Assembly: GCF_048771995.1 (NCBI RefSeq) | Contig: NC_133063.1 | Coordinates: forward strand, 7,948,001-8,012,000 | Source of the DNA: Taeniopygia guttata | Lineage: Eukaryota > Chordata > Aves > Passeriformes > Estrildidae | Direction of reading: 5' to 3' | DNA: 64,000 nucleotides | Shown here: one piece after another, positions 14,880 to 25,185 of the stretch | Numbering within the stretch: position 1 is the stretch's first letter | Layout of the letters: each line of letters begins with the position of its first letter | Position numbers and translations under genes: made by a program | Notes under the pieces: generated by a model | The model's input: only the letters and a program-made list of their open reading frames with translations | The model's database searches: none | What the model was told of the DNA's origin: nothing

Positions 14880-16700
14880 CGCACCTTGACCCGCGGTGCC
14901 CCCGGGTGGGTGGGCCGGGGCCGGCGGGGTGTCCCTCCTCAGCAGGCGCTGGTCTCCGGCGCGGCGGCCGCCTCGGGGGGAGTCTCCCGCGGCTGGGCGG
15001 CGGCGTGAGGAGGAGGAGGATGCCCGGCGGCGTTGATGTGGCAGCCGGAGGAGAGGTGGCTGCGGACGCGACCCTGCAGCTGAGTGACCTGGGCGCGGAG
15101 GAGGTTGGCGGTGGCGGCCAGCTCGGCGTTCTGCCCCTTGAGCGCCTTCACCTTCTCCTCCAGCCGGGCGATGCGCTCCAGCTTCCGCCGGCGGCACTTG
15201 GAGGCGGCGATGCGGTTTCGCAGCCGCTTGCGCTCGGCTTTCAGCCGCTCCTGGCTCTCCGCGTCCAGCGGCGACAGCGACGGCGGCGTCGGCGCGGTGC
15301 TGCCGCCCTCCCCGCCCGCCGACGGCGGCACCTCGGGCACCGTCTGCGGCTCCTCCAGGGACCGCGCCGGCGGCAGCCGGGCGCTCCCCAGACCCGCCGC
15401 CCCGAAGGCCAGGCCCGGCGGCGGCGGCGGGGCGGAGGCGGAGGGGTAGGCGCTGCCCGAGGGGCTCAGCGGCCCCGCGGGGTTGAAGCCGCTCAGGTTG
15501 GTGTAGACGGCCGGAGGGTCGGCGGCGGCAGCGGCGGGGGCTCCCGGTGGCCCCGGGCGGGCGGTGCAGCAGGGTCCCGGCGCGGAGAGCGGCGGTGGCG
15601 CCGCCAGGAGCTGGTTCTGCTTGTGCAGGTCGGCCAGGGCCTTGACGAAGCCGTCGGCGAAACCCTCCTGTTCCTGCGTCACCGGCTGCCGGTAGAGGAA
15701 CGGCCCCGGCGCCGCCGCCCCGCCGCTCCCCGCCCCGGGTGCCGTCGGCCCTGGGCTGCCCGCGCCCAGCCCCGCACCCCCCTGGATCAGCAGCTGCTCC
15801 AGGTCGGCGGCCGGCGGCAGCTTCAGCAGCGGCAGCTCCGCAGCCGACCCCAGCGCGGCCTCCGGGCCGCCCCGGGCCGCCGCCGCGCCGCCGCCGCTGC
15901 CGGTCTCCGCGGAGCCCGCGGTCGGCGGCGGGGCGGCGGCGGCGGCGGGCGGCGGCGGCAGCAAGCGCAGGGCCGCCGCGCTGCCGCGGGCGCCGGCAGG
16001 CGGGCGAAGGGCGAAGGGCCCCGGCAGCGGCGCGGGGGCGGCAGCCGGCAGGTCCCGCTTCTTGCCGGCGCCCAGCAGCAGCTTCTGCCCCGCCGCCGCA
16101 TCGGCTCCGGGTCCGCCGGCGGTACCGAAACCCGGCAGCGGCACGAAGTCGGGCAGCAGCTCCAGTCCTTCCTCGGGGTAAAACGGCGCCTCCATCTTCA
16201 CGGCGGATCGCCCGCTACGCCCGCCGCTCATGCTGCCGCCCTCGCCGGCCGGCGGCGGCTCCGGCGCGGGGCGGGCCGGGCTGGGCGGCTGCTCCGCGGG
16301 GCCGGCCGCCCTCGGCTGGCAGCGGGGACTGAGCCGCCTCCCGGCGCCGCCGGACCGCGCCACGCCCCGGGCCCGCTGCCCGCCCCGCCGGAGCCGCCTC
16401 CCTGCTGCTGCTGCCGCCGGTCCCCCCCGCCCGCTCCTTCCCCCGCCCGCCGGGCTTGCGCGGAACGGCTTCCCGGTGGGTGTCCGTGGGGAGCCGCGCT
16501 GCTCCTCCCCCTCGGAAACTCGCCCCGCGACTGCGGTGCGGGAAAGGAGGCAGTGCTGGGGCCTTCCTCCGGGAACGGGGGAGTTTTCTCGGGGCCATCA
16601 GTCCGGCCCGAGGACAGGGAATTCTCAGGAGGAAAGCGAGCAAGGGCATCGCGTGGCGGCTGCTGGGGCAGGTGCCGGTGCGTTCCGTCTGTGATGGATG
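14880..16700. promoter_or_regulatory. CpG island over the Jun-like gene
   Basis: Base composition changes sharply at about 14870 from AT-rich to extremely GC- and CpG-rich, and falls back near 16700. The island covers the whole Jun-like coding region and its upstream flank, as is usual for Jun genes. I see no TATA box within the 400 bases upstream of the start. Confidence 0.85.
14939..16231 (-). CDS. JUND-like Jun-family bZIP transcription factor (diverged paralogue)
   Basis: Intronless frame of 430 residues, starting MSGGRSG; the Jun signature KMEAPFY follows at residue 12, so 16195 is an alternative start (418 aa). Jun proteins bind AP-1 DNA sites as homodimers or with Fos. Visible landmarks: the block [16 protein letters not shown], then [30 protein letters not shown], the basic region [15 protein letters not shown] with its contact Asn, Ala, Cys and Arg residues, and a zipper with five leucines at heptad spacing. 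DLHKQNQL, the RLRNR basic region and SH after the zipper favour JUND; other blocks resemble JUN or JUNB. It is odd in several ways: longer than usual (family about 310-350), alanine- and proline-rich, and with an unfamiliar C-terminus (CHINAAGH...TSAC). Ser-Pro sites beside the LLKL block and the Lys before EEPQTVPE are missing. Zipper and basic region look intact, so probably functional. Confidence 0.88.
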   Translation of the reverse strand: MSGGRSGRSAVKMEAPFYPEEGLELLPDFVPLPGFGTAGGPGADAAAGQKLLLGAGKKRDLPAAAPAPLPGPFALRPPAGARGSAAALRLLPPPPAAAAAPPPTAGSAETGSGGGAAAARGGPEAALGSAAELPLLKLPPAADLEQLLIQGGAGLGAGSPGPTAPGAGSGGAAAPGPFLYRQPVTQEQEGFADGFVKALADLHKQNQLLAAPPPLSAPGPCCTARPGPPGAPAAAAADPPAVYTNLSGFNPAGPLSPSGSAYPSASAPPPPPGLAFGAAGLGSARLPPARSLEEPQTVPEVPPSAGGEGGSTAPTPPSLSPLDAESQERLKAERKRLRNRIAASKCRRRKLERIARLEEKVKALKGQNAELAATANLLRAQVTQLQGRVRSHLSSGCHINAAGHPPPPHAAAQPRETPPEAAAAPETSAC

Positions 16701-16800
16701 GGCACAGGATAGTGCAGGTGTCTAGGACTAATGATTCTCAACAACACAGTGCTGGGAAGTCTGACGGGAAGTGCTTGGCCATCATGAAACACTCCAACTA

Positions 16801-18860
16801 GTCAAACTAAAAGTCACTCAGAAGATAACCATGAATTTGACGTGGCCTTTTTTTCCTGGAAAAAAAAAAAAAAAGCTAAGAAAAAGAATTTGAAACATCC
16901 TAGACATATTTCCAACATTTTCAAAATTACTGAAATGTGAATAGCATTTTTCAGTTTGGGGGTTGTATTTATTTGTTATCTTTAGTCAAGACAACTGCCT
17001 CTGCCTTTCCCCAAGTTTTTCAAATTCTTATGGGATAAGGAAATTTCTTTCTACCCAGTCTTTCCTAAATCCCTTTTGCTTCAGGACACCAGTGTGATCC
17101 TGACAGAGCTGCTGAAAGCTCTGCTTTAAGTCTTTAAAATCAGCTTGGTGACTGATGGTCTCAGTGGCTTATCTACACATTCACCAGATCTTCTCATCTG
17201 TGATGGACCCCCTCAGTTAGGTGTCACCTTCTGCAACCTACTCACGCTTTCATGCTTTCTCCCCAGGCATTTCCTTCCTGCGTATCAAGACCATGTGCCT
17301 CTTCTCACAGTGTCTAGGGAAGTTGCTGAGTTCTGCTCTTAGCACAATCTGTATGGCCATGCTGTATGTTCCTAGGTTCATTCCAAAACCAGCAGTGGAG
17401 GAGGACATGGACAGTGGTATCAAGTCCAGGACTTTGACTCATAATCCCTCTTCAAGTCCAGAGAACTGGAGTCTAGGATGCACTGAGGCCTTGATGACCT
17501 TGACTCAAGTACTTTGGGGCTGCCAGTTCTTACGTATGGGTGCAAGAGCTCCTTTTCAACACAGTCCAGCACCTTCAGTCCCTGCCTGGCTGTGTCACAG
17601 GTGTCACCCTCTTCTGCTCCATCTCCTGGGTGAACCTTGGACCTGTGTTTCCAGTTCTGTTCCTGGTACCATCTCCTGCTGCTCCTACCTGAATTACCTG
17701 GGTGGACCTGGTTCATCACCTCACTGTGTGTGGGTGTGTCCATTCGTGCCTGCTCTGCTCTTGTGCTGCAGGACTCTGCCCAGGCTGGTGAGCCTGGCTC
17801 TGGTCACCCCTAGCTCATTTTGCCGTCGGACAGCCCAGCTCTTCTAGTTCTTGAGGCTGTGGCAGAATTGCTGCCCAGAAAACTGGCAGCAGGAGGGAGA
17901 AGAAAGCCATCAGGCAAAGGCCAGGGACAGAGGCATTCACATGGATAGGGGAGGAGTAAGCATGTTTTTCTTGGTGAGGAAGGTAGTGCTAGAAAGAGCT
18001 TGTTTTGGTTTCCTTGTCTCTTGGCTGACCTAGCAAGAGAGGCAGCAGAGCTAACAGTGCTCAGCCAACACTGAATACTGAAAACATCTCATGTGAGTGG
18101 CTTTGTGGAAGTATAGATTAAGCTGCTGTACAGGCTTTTCTGTCATATTCCTGGGCAAGCAAATGGCAGTGACTGGTACCTTCCATCAGCTGGGCAAAGA
18201 GAATTGTCTAGGCAGAGAAGCCACAGCCTCCAAGCCAAGGCAAATAAACCTTCTTTTCTTTCCCTTACAAAGCAAGTGTAGATGGGGAAAGTAGGCTGAG
18301 GAGAAAATAGTTATCTGAGTGTGGTCAGAGAAAAAGCCATGGAGGTCCATTTGGGTCTGGGGTCATTGTCAGTGAATTTCTAGATATACCGTTACACTTG
18401 ACTGGGGTGATCCTAAAGGTGGGTTCCTTTGTCATTCCTATACAAAAACTGTCACTTATGTAGGACAGTTTTAGTTGTTGATCGAATGCAGAGTTCAAAA
18501 GTGAGCCCACAGAATGGGAACATGTCGAAACTGTTCAAAAGAAACCTATTTGTAACAACAAATAGATTTGTTGAGAGATCTATCTACTGTCTGCTGATGC
18601 ACCTGCACACTACGTTTAGGTGAGTGATACCGAGTTGTTTTACACGACCTTAATGCAACTGTGTGTTATGGCAACGTGGTCTTCCCGTTGTTTTCTTTTG
18701 CCTTTCCCCCGCCCCTCCTTTTTTAAAATTTTTTATTCTTCTCCCCCAAGGAAGCCAGAAACTCCCGCGGGGCTCACAGTCCGTGCGGCAGCGCCTTGTG
18801 CACACCCGCCCGCAGCCCTGCCTGCCGCTGGGGCAGCCGTCCCCGGCCCGGCTGCGGGCC
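16801..18860. other. Intergenic stretch without recognised features
   Basis: This 2-kb gap separates the minus-strand Jun-like gene from the plus-strand THAP1 promoter. The frame at 17221-17847 is open for 208 codons but matches nothing I know, has no island or splice context, and looks fortuitous. Confidence 0.55.
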
Positions 18861-18864
18861 CGGC

Positions 18865-18938
18865 GCGGCCCTGAGGGCTCCCCTCGGGGAAGGAACGGCC
18901 GGAGCGGCCCTGAGGGCTCCCCTCGGGGAAGGAACGGC
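18865..18938. repeat. Two-copy GC-rich tandem duplication, 39-bp period
   Basis: The block containing gcggccctgagggctcccct is repeated 39 bases downstream. It precedes the larger minisatellite. Confidence 0.85.
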
Positions 18939-18966
18939 CCAGATTGTGCCGGATGGGGCGGACGGC

Positions 18967-19856
18967 GCTGCCCAGCTGTGGGTGCGGGGTGTGGGTGGCA
19001 CTGCCCAGCTGTGGGTGTGGAGCGGAGGGCGCTGCTCCGCCTGTGGAGCGGAGGGCCGTGCCCAGCTGCGGGTGTGGAGCGGAGGGCACTGCTCAGCTGT
19101 GGGTGTGGAGCAGAGGGTCCTGCTCAGCTGTGGGTGTGGAGCGGAGGGCCGTGCCCAGCTGCGGGTGTGGAGCGGAGAGCGCTGCCCAGCTTGTGGAGCG
19201 GAGCGGCTGTGCTTTGCTGTGGGTGTGGAGCGGAGGGCCCTGCTCTGCTGTGGGTGTGTGTGGAGCGGAGGGCACTGCTGAGCTGTGGGTGTGGAGCGGA
19301 GGGCGGGTGTGGAGCGGAGCGGCGGTGCTTCGCTCTGTGTGTGGAGCGGAGCGACGCTGCCCAGCTGTGGGAGTGTGTGGAGCGGAGCGACGCTGCCCAG
19401 CTGTGGGAGTGTGTGGAGCGGAGGGCCGTGCTCTGCTGTGTGTGTGTGTGGAGCGGAGGGTCCTGCTCTGCTGTGGGTGTGTGTGGAGCGGAGGGCCCTG
19501 CCCAGCTGTGTGTGTGGAGCGGCGGGCCCTGCCCAGCTGTGGGTGTGTGTGGAGCGGAGGGCCCTGCCCAGCTGTGGGTGTGTGTGGAGCGGCGGTGCTC
19601 TGCTGTGGGTGTGTGTGGAGCGGAGGGCCCTGCCCAGCTGTGGGTGTGTGTGGAGCGGAGGGCCCTGCCCAGCTGCGGGTGTGGAGCGGAGCGGCGGTGC
19701 TCTGCTGTGGGTGTGTGTGGAGCGGAGGGCCCTGCCCAGCTGTGGGTGTGTGTAGAGCGGCGGGCCCTGCCCAGCTGCGGGTGTGGAGCGGAGCGGCGGT
19801 GCTTTGCTGTGGGTGTGGAGCGGAGGCTGCTGCCCAGCTGCGGGTGCGGGGCGTGG
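18967..19856. repeat. GC-rich minisatellite upstream of THAP1
   Basis: About 26 imperfect copies of a 31-35 bp unit built around gagcggagggccctgcccag followed by ctgtgggtgtg. Length varies mainly through extra GT pairs, and variants alternate between ccctgcccagctgtggg and tgctctgctgtggg forms. The array ends some 340 bases before the THAP1 start codon. Many units contain the E-box core CAGCTG, and on the other strand a GGGCA core. The repeat is open in several frames on both strands, which explains the long but meaningless frames here. Confidence 0.95.
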
Positions 19857-20004
19857 GCGGAGCGCGGCCGGAGAAGGGGGCGGAGCGGAGCTGAGGAGGC
19901 GGCCGGATTGGCGAGCCCGCCGAGCGAGGCCCCAGCCCCACCCCGCGTCCAATGGGCGGAGCGCGGCGCGCGCGGCTACCGCGAGAGGTTCCGTTGAAGC
20001 TGGC

Positions 20005-20017
20005 GCCGCCATCTTGG
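20005..20017 (+). promoter_or_regulatory. YY1-type element at probable THAP1 start site
   Basis: GCCGCCATCTTGG matches the consensus commonly found at or just after the start site of TATA-less housekeeping genes. Placement about 180 bases before the ATG fits. YY1 is known to co-regulate genes with THAP1, so possible feedback is an inference. Confidence 0.6.
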
Positions 20018-20197
20018 AGTTGGGAGAGGCCGCGCGTCCCGTTCCCGTCCCTCTCCGGAGGGCCACGGACGTGGGGGGGGGGGGGGCCCGCGGGAGGCGG
20101 GGGGAGCATGGGCGCCCTGCGGTGAGTTCGCAGCGCCCCGCCGGCTCGCCCATCCCCGCGGAGGGGCCGCGCCGCGGAGGGCGCGGGGTTGGGCGGG

Positions 20198-20268
20198 ATG
20201 GTGCAGTCCTGTTCCGCCTACCGCTGCCGGAACCGATACGACAAAGAGAAGCCCATCTCCTTCCACAA
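20198..20268 (+). CDS. THAP1: THAP1 coding exon 1
   Basis: Encodes residues 1-23 plus two bases of Lys24. The donor is CACAA|gtgagc. The cysteines of the zinc site (Cys5, Cys10) are present. The start was chosen by the MVQSCSAY match to the family. Confidence 0.95.
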
Positions 20269-23200
20269 GTGAGCGCGCGCGGCGCCGGGGCGGGGTCGCG
20301 CGGGGGGGGGGGGGGGCGGGGCCAGCGCGGGACCGCGCGCGCGAGGGCGGCGGGAGCCGTGAGGGAGCGCGAGGGAGCGCGCGCGGGCGGGCGGGCGGGA
20401 GGGAATCCACGGTCACACTGAGGGACGGACCGAGGGACAGACCGAGGGACAGACAGACAGCGGGACGTGTCCTTCGCTGCCCCTGAGGCCGGGGTGCCTT
20501 CCCCGTTCCCCCCGCCCCGGAATCTCCCCTGGGGAAAGACGGAGGGACGGGACCCTCGGAGCCGCCTGTTGCAGAGCGTGCGGGCAATGAAACCTCGTTC
20601 CCTCCTCACCCCGATGAGGGGCAGGAAGATTTTTGGCTCCGTTTGTAAAGCTTTCCAGAAAAGCTGAAAGTGCCTCTTGCTTGCAGGTTTCCTCTTACGA
20701 GACCCGATCTTTGCAAGAAGTGGGAAGCTGCTGTTAAGAGGAAAAACTTCAAGCCGACCAAGTACAGCAGCATTTGCTCAGAACACTTTACCCCCGATTG
20801 CTTTAAGAGGGAATGCAATAACAAGCTCCTAAAAGAGAATGCAGTGCCCACAATATTCTGTTACACTGAACCCGGTGAAAAGGTATCGCTGGCTGGGGGG
20901 CTATGTACAAATCACGGACGGGATGGGACCGCTGAGGAACGTGTCTCGAGCTGTTTATTTTTTCATATCAGTCTCATTACATGTTTTTGACAATGGGATA
21001 CAACACACAGAGCTCCATTATTAAGCTTACAACTTCCTAATATCTCACCGGATATACTTTTCTACAACGTAAGGAGTTATTCTACCCAAGTGTTAATACA
21101 CAGACCATAGTTCTATTTGTCCTTTCTTTCTACTTCTTGTATAATTTTTCTGCTGACAAATCTTATAGCTGCTGCTTAACTCTAAATCACTATCCTGCTG
21201 TCTCTTTTTATCTACCTTTTACAACGTGCCTAAAACCCTCTGACTTTAAAGAATCCCACAAAAAGGTAAACCCAAAGGACCCATGGCTGCAGGTGGCAGG
21301 ACATGTTTTGTGTGTCACTGGCTCCAGTGTGGCAGAGCAGGGAGAGGATGCAGGCTGGGAAGGATGGAAGCTGGCAAGATGCTGGGCCTGGGGTCACCAG
21401 GAGGGCTGTGGTGACTGGAAACACCTCCAGTAGCGTGCTTGTTTTCTCTGAGACTCTCTGAGGCTTTGGGTCACAAAGTGTTGTACAGGCAGACACTGGC
21501 TCTGACCTGCTCGTGTGTCCATTTATTCAGCATCCATGTGCTGAATTAAATGGAATGGCAGCAAAGTAAGAAGGTGTTGCCCTGTAGTTAAACTATGCCA
21601 CAGAAATTCCTGCATATTCAGGGTGTGAGAGCCATCATTAATGCTTGCAAATGGCACTTACTCTCTTTCCCTGGCTGATCACTTATGAGTTCTTCTTGAT
21701 GTAATAACTTCAAGACAAGAATGGAAAAGACTGATTTTTAACTCCTTGAAAGGATATAAAACATTTGACATCTTTCTGCTCTGCTGTAGAGAAAGTGGCA
21801 AAGGAGACAGTGATAGATAGAGTAGGTTTGGGGAGCAAAAGACTTAAATGGGATGAAGTGCACAGAAGAAAACTCAGATTTTTCTTGTTCAATTTTTCTC
21901 CTTATATACAATATTGGAGTGCTGCAGAAATAAAAAGGCTACACATTTGAAAAATGAAAAGTGGCTAATAATAGATAAGAGAATATAAGCAGAATGTAAA
22001 CAAGGAGACAGACAACTTACAGGAAAATACAGTTGTGTTTTTTGTTTGATTGCACTTCCTTGCTTATCTGTGAAATACACATTTTCTTTGTTGTGTGTAA
22101 AATACTTGCAATTTTTTTTACAGTCTGAAAGCTGAATGGGTGTATAGGGCAGTCTGCAAAAGCACTGTTGGTGCAGCAGGATTAGTAGTGAGCCACATTT
22201 CCAATTTTGCTGTCGTACCTGGATCTACAAAAACACAGAAGGATGAGTGCCTTTTAATTCTGAAGGATTTATTTCTATTTTTATTTGTCTCATGGCACTT
22301 TTGAACAAACTGCCACATATCTTCAAGTAACATTGTAATAGCAAAGATTAATTGTGGTTGTTTTGGAGTTACATGGATTTTGAAATACAGTCACTCAATG
22401 TAATTTGGTATACTTTGTTTTTCTTTACTTATGCCTTAGGAGAAGAAATAATTAGAAGTCACTGCTGATGTCACAGAGTTACCAAAGATCTCTGTTCTCT
22501 GTGATACGATGTGACAATAATAATTTGTATATAGAGGTAGCATATACTCTATAGCTTCAAATAGAAGTCTCTGTGAATTCAGCAGTCCGGCAGTGATCTG
22601 ATTTTTGCTTTTGTTTCTAGCAAGAATGAATTTATTTTTGCTAGCTCTACCTTTGCCTTGCAGGGTTTTTTTAGTAGAAAAATTTGATAGTGACTGCTGA
22701 TAGGGTCAAGCTCTTTAAAAATATTGATATGTGAATTAGGTAGGCTAACAGCAGCAGTTCTTTATAACTGAGAAATAGGACTGGTAGTTGGCTGATTTTG
22801 TACTTTCATGGGATCAGTTATATTCGAGTGCATATTAAACTTACCTTTAATGCCAATCACCACTTTCCTTCAATACCAGTCACCAAATTGCATTTTCAGT
22901 TACTGTCTGCCAAGTGTTGTAGTTTGTATGGTGGACAGGTAGACACCCACACATCTATCTTTGCTTGTATGTTAAATCAAGGAAGTCAGTGATACAACCT
23001 TCAGGTCTGATGAGCTTGATATTTTGAGGTGAGGACTCTGGGCTGTTTTTAAGATCAGTGTTTTCCCTGTCCTTATGTTTTTCTTTGTACTAATAGTATT
23101 GGCAACAGGTGGGTAGGTAGAAATTTTTTTCAGTGCCTCTTTTACTGAGACTGCTTTAAGCTTTCTTTTCAATAGGCAATATGCAAGTTCTTTGGTTTCA

Positions 23201-25185
23201 GCAGTGCTTTTTCAATCAGCATGTGCACAGAAGCATTTCTGAATTCTACTGGATTCCTTTGGGGAAGAAAGAATCTGATTCTCTGCTCTGGTCTGTACTC
23301 AAATAGCTTGGAATCTGCATTGTCCTGACCTGTACAAGTGGACCTGTCGAGAGCAATGTGATAAAACAATGTGATAAAGGGAGGGGATTCTGCGCCTCTG
23401 CTCTGCTCTGGTGAGAGCCCACCTGGAACCCTGCATCCAGCTGTGGGCTCCCAGCACAGGGAGGTCATGGAACTGCTGAAGTGAATCCAGAGGAGGCCAG
23501 GAAAATGACCAGTGGGATGGAGCTCCCGTCTGAGACACAGGCTGATAAAGTTGGGAATGTTCAGCCTGGAGAAGAGAAAGTGGTGTGGAGACCTCATAGC
23601 AACTTTCCAGCATTTAAAGGTGGCCTACAAGAAGGCTGAAAGGGACTATTTGAGATGAGGGCAGGTAGTGACAGGACAAGAGGGTATGGCCTTAAGCTGC
23701 AGGAGGGCAGGTTTAGCTTAGATACTAGGTAAAAATTCTCCATGGTGAGGCACTGGAACAGGCTGCCCAGAGAAGCTGTGAATGCTCCATCCCCAGAAGC
23801 GTTCAAGGGTTGGATGGGACTCTGAGCAGTGTGGTCTAGTGAAAGGTATCCCTGCCCATGGCAGAGGGGTGTTAACATTGGATGATCTTTAGGGTCCCTT
23901 TCAACTTAAACCATTCTATAAATGTATGATTCTCACTTTTTCCAATTATCAGGGCAGGTGTGTGTCATACCTTTTGTTGCATTGCTTTGACATATAATAA
24001 TGGGCAGAACATTTATGCAGTGATAGTGGGAGATCAAATAGCTTTCTGTCATTTTAGCAATTATGTTTGAGCAAAGAGTAAATACCAAAGATGAGAAGGC
24101 TGCTTTGCTGTTGAAGAACTGTTTATTTTGATTCATGATGTCTCTTTTAACCAAACCCTTATGCTGCAGCCCAAAGCCAGTGACAGAGTCCCTCCCAGTT
24201 GTTGAGAAGACTGTGTCTGTCTCTCTGCTCTGCCAGCCTATCTGCCCGCTCAGTAGTTAACCCTCATTCTACCTCAGCAGAAGATTGTCTGCTTCTGTTG
24301 TGTTTTTGATTAAGTTAGCTGGTAGGTTCAGTTACGTAGTGGTATGATGCAGCAGAAAGGAGGAGGGACAAAGGGGAATGGGATGTCAGCAATGAGTTGC
24401 TAGGTCCTTTGAACTCCATTTTATGCAACTGCAGTCTGTATTCTTGCTTCTTAGGTAATTCAAAAAACCTATTTAGACATAAGTGCTTGAGTTTCAAAGA
24501 GCCCTTAAAATGAAGCTGGTTAAAAATATGTCCAGTCGGGAAGTTGGACAAAGCAGGCCAAGAAACGTTTGCCAGTTTTGAAAATTGTGTCTTTGAAATT
24601 TATTTTATTAGTTTAAATCCTGGTGGTTCGAATTATTCTGGCGCTGTAATAAGGGGAGTTGTGTTGTAAACAATGTTAAGCATGAAAATGTACTTTTTTT
24701 TTCCTTGTTCTTTCTAGTCTGAAGAATTTGCAGAGCAGCCAGAAGATCCACTGCCACCTCCTCCACCGCCGCCACCGCCTCCACCTCCACCGCCACCACC
24801 ACCAGCAGCAGCTCCAGTGCTACCACAGTCTCCATCAACTCCTTCTTTTCATTTGCCTCAAATAGATGCCAGATTTGTAGATCCCAGTATTGGATTATTA
24901 ATGCCCCCTCTCCAGACCCCCAGCAATCTTGCTGTTTTTTGCGATCATAACTACACCGTAGAGGATACAGTCCATCAGCGAAAAAGAATTCAACAGCTGG
25001 AGGAGCAGGTTGAAAAACTGCGGAAGAAGCTCAAGACAGCACAACAGCGGTGCCGGCGTCAGGAAAGACAGATTGAGAAACTAAGAGAAATTGTTCAGTT
25101 TCAGAAAGAAAAAGACATATTGGCAGGAAAAGGCTATGTGATTCTGCCTAATGACTATTTTGAAGTCGTAGAAGTACCTGCCTAG
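20198..25185 (+). CDS. THAP1: THAP1, THAP-domain DNA-binding factor (3 coding exons)
   Basis: Coding exons 20198-20268, 20687-20882 and 24718-25185 join in frame through GT-AG introns to give 244 residues. The N-terminus ([19 protein letters not shown]...) is the C2CH zinc-binding THAP domain; nearly all of residues 24-81 ([20 protein letters not shown] and onward) matches human THAP1 as I remember it. A proline run follows, then [10 protein letters not shown], the HCF-1-binding motif DHNY, a basic coiled coil ([20 protein letters not shown]) and the conserved end [20 protein letters not shown]1 is a nuclear regulator of cell-cycle genes; human mutations cause dystonia DYT6. It is about 30 residues longer than the human protein (213), through a 17-proline run and an inserted [20 protein letters not shown]-type segment in exon 3. 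Confidence 0.97.
20687..20882 (+). CDS. THAP1: THAP1 coding exon 2
   Basis: Acceptor ttgcag|GTTTCC, donor GAAAAG|gtatcg. It carries the rest of the THAP domain, including the second Cys-His pair (CSEH) and the closing AVPTIF motif, and ends in phase 0 at residue 89. Confidence 0.95.
23376..23933 (+). mobile_element. CR1 LINE 3' fragment in THAP1 intron 2
   Basis: A 5'-truncated CR1 non-LTR retrotransposon in the same orientation as THAP1. Diagnostic phrases are the ctctgctctggtgagagccc block, ggaacaggctgcccagagaa, and the CR1-type 3' end with ccattctataaatgtatgat. It holds no intact reverse transcriptase and looks old and diverged. Confidence 0.92.
24718..25185 (+). CDS. THAP1: THAP1 coding exon 3
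   Basis: Acceptor tttctag|TCTGAA; stop TAG at 25183-25185. It encodes residues 90-244: an acidic lead-in ([12 protein letters not shown]), 17 consecutive prolines written with mixed CCA/CCT/CCG codons, AAAPV, the linker, the DHNY HCF-1 motif and the coiled coil. The mixed codons argue against a recent pure-triplet slippage event. Confidence 0.95.
   Translation, partial: SEEFAEQPEDPLPPPPPPPPPPPPPPPPPAAAPVLPQSPSTPSFHLPQIDARFVDPSIGLLMPPLQTPSNLAVFCDHNYTVEDTVHQRKRIQQLEEQVEKLRKKLKTAQQRCRRQERQIEKLREIVQFQKEKDILAGKGYVILPNDYFEVVEVPA

Larger units (their letters stand above)
19857..20620 (+). promoter_or_regulatory. CpG-island promoter of THAP1
   Basis: CpG-rich sequence around exon 1. It contains an inverted CCAAT box (ATTGG, 19907-19911), a direct CCAAT box (19949-19953) and, at 20005-20017, GCCGCCATCTTGG, a good match to the YY1 initiator-type element. 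Transcription probably begins close to that element, giving a 5' UTR of roughly 190 bases. There is no TATA box. Confidence 0.75.

Noticed and set aside
14906-16801. A 631-codon plus-strand frame opposite the Jun-like gene
   Set aside because: It is an Arg/Gly/Ala-rich antisense shadow of a GC-rich gene; the minus strand has clear Jun homology.
17221-17847. A 208-codon plus-strand frame as a gene
   Set aside because: No family resemblance and no regulatory context; the composition looks like chance.
18663-20609. Very long open frames on both strands (up to 611 codons) across the minisatellite
   Set aside because: They are translations of the tandem repeat (repeating CGAEGPAQLWV-type and APPLHTHPQLGRA-type peptides). 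Several frames are open at once, and THAP1's promoter and exon 1 overlap the end.
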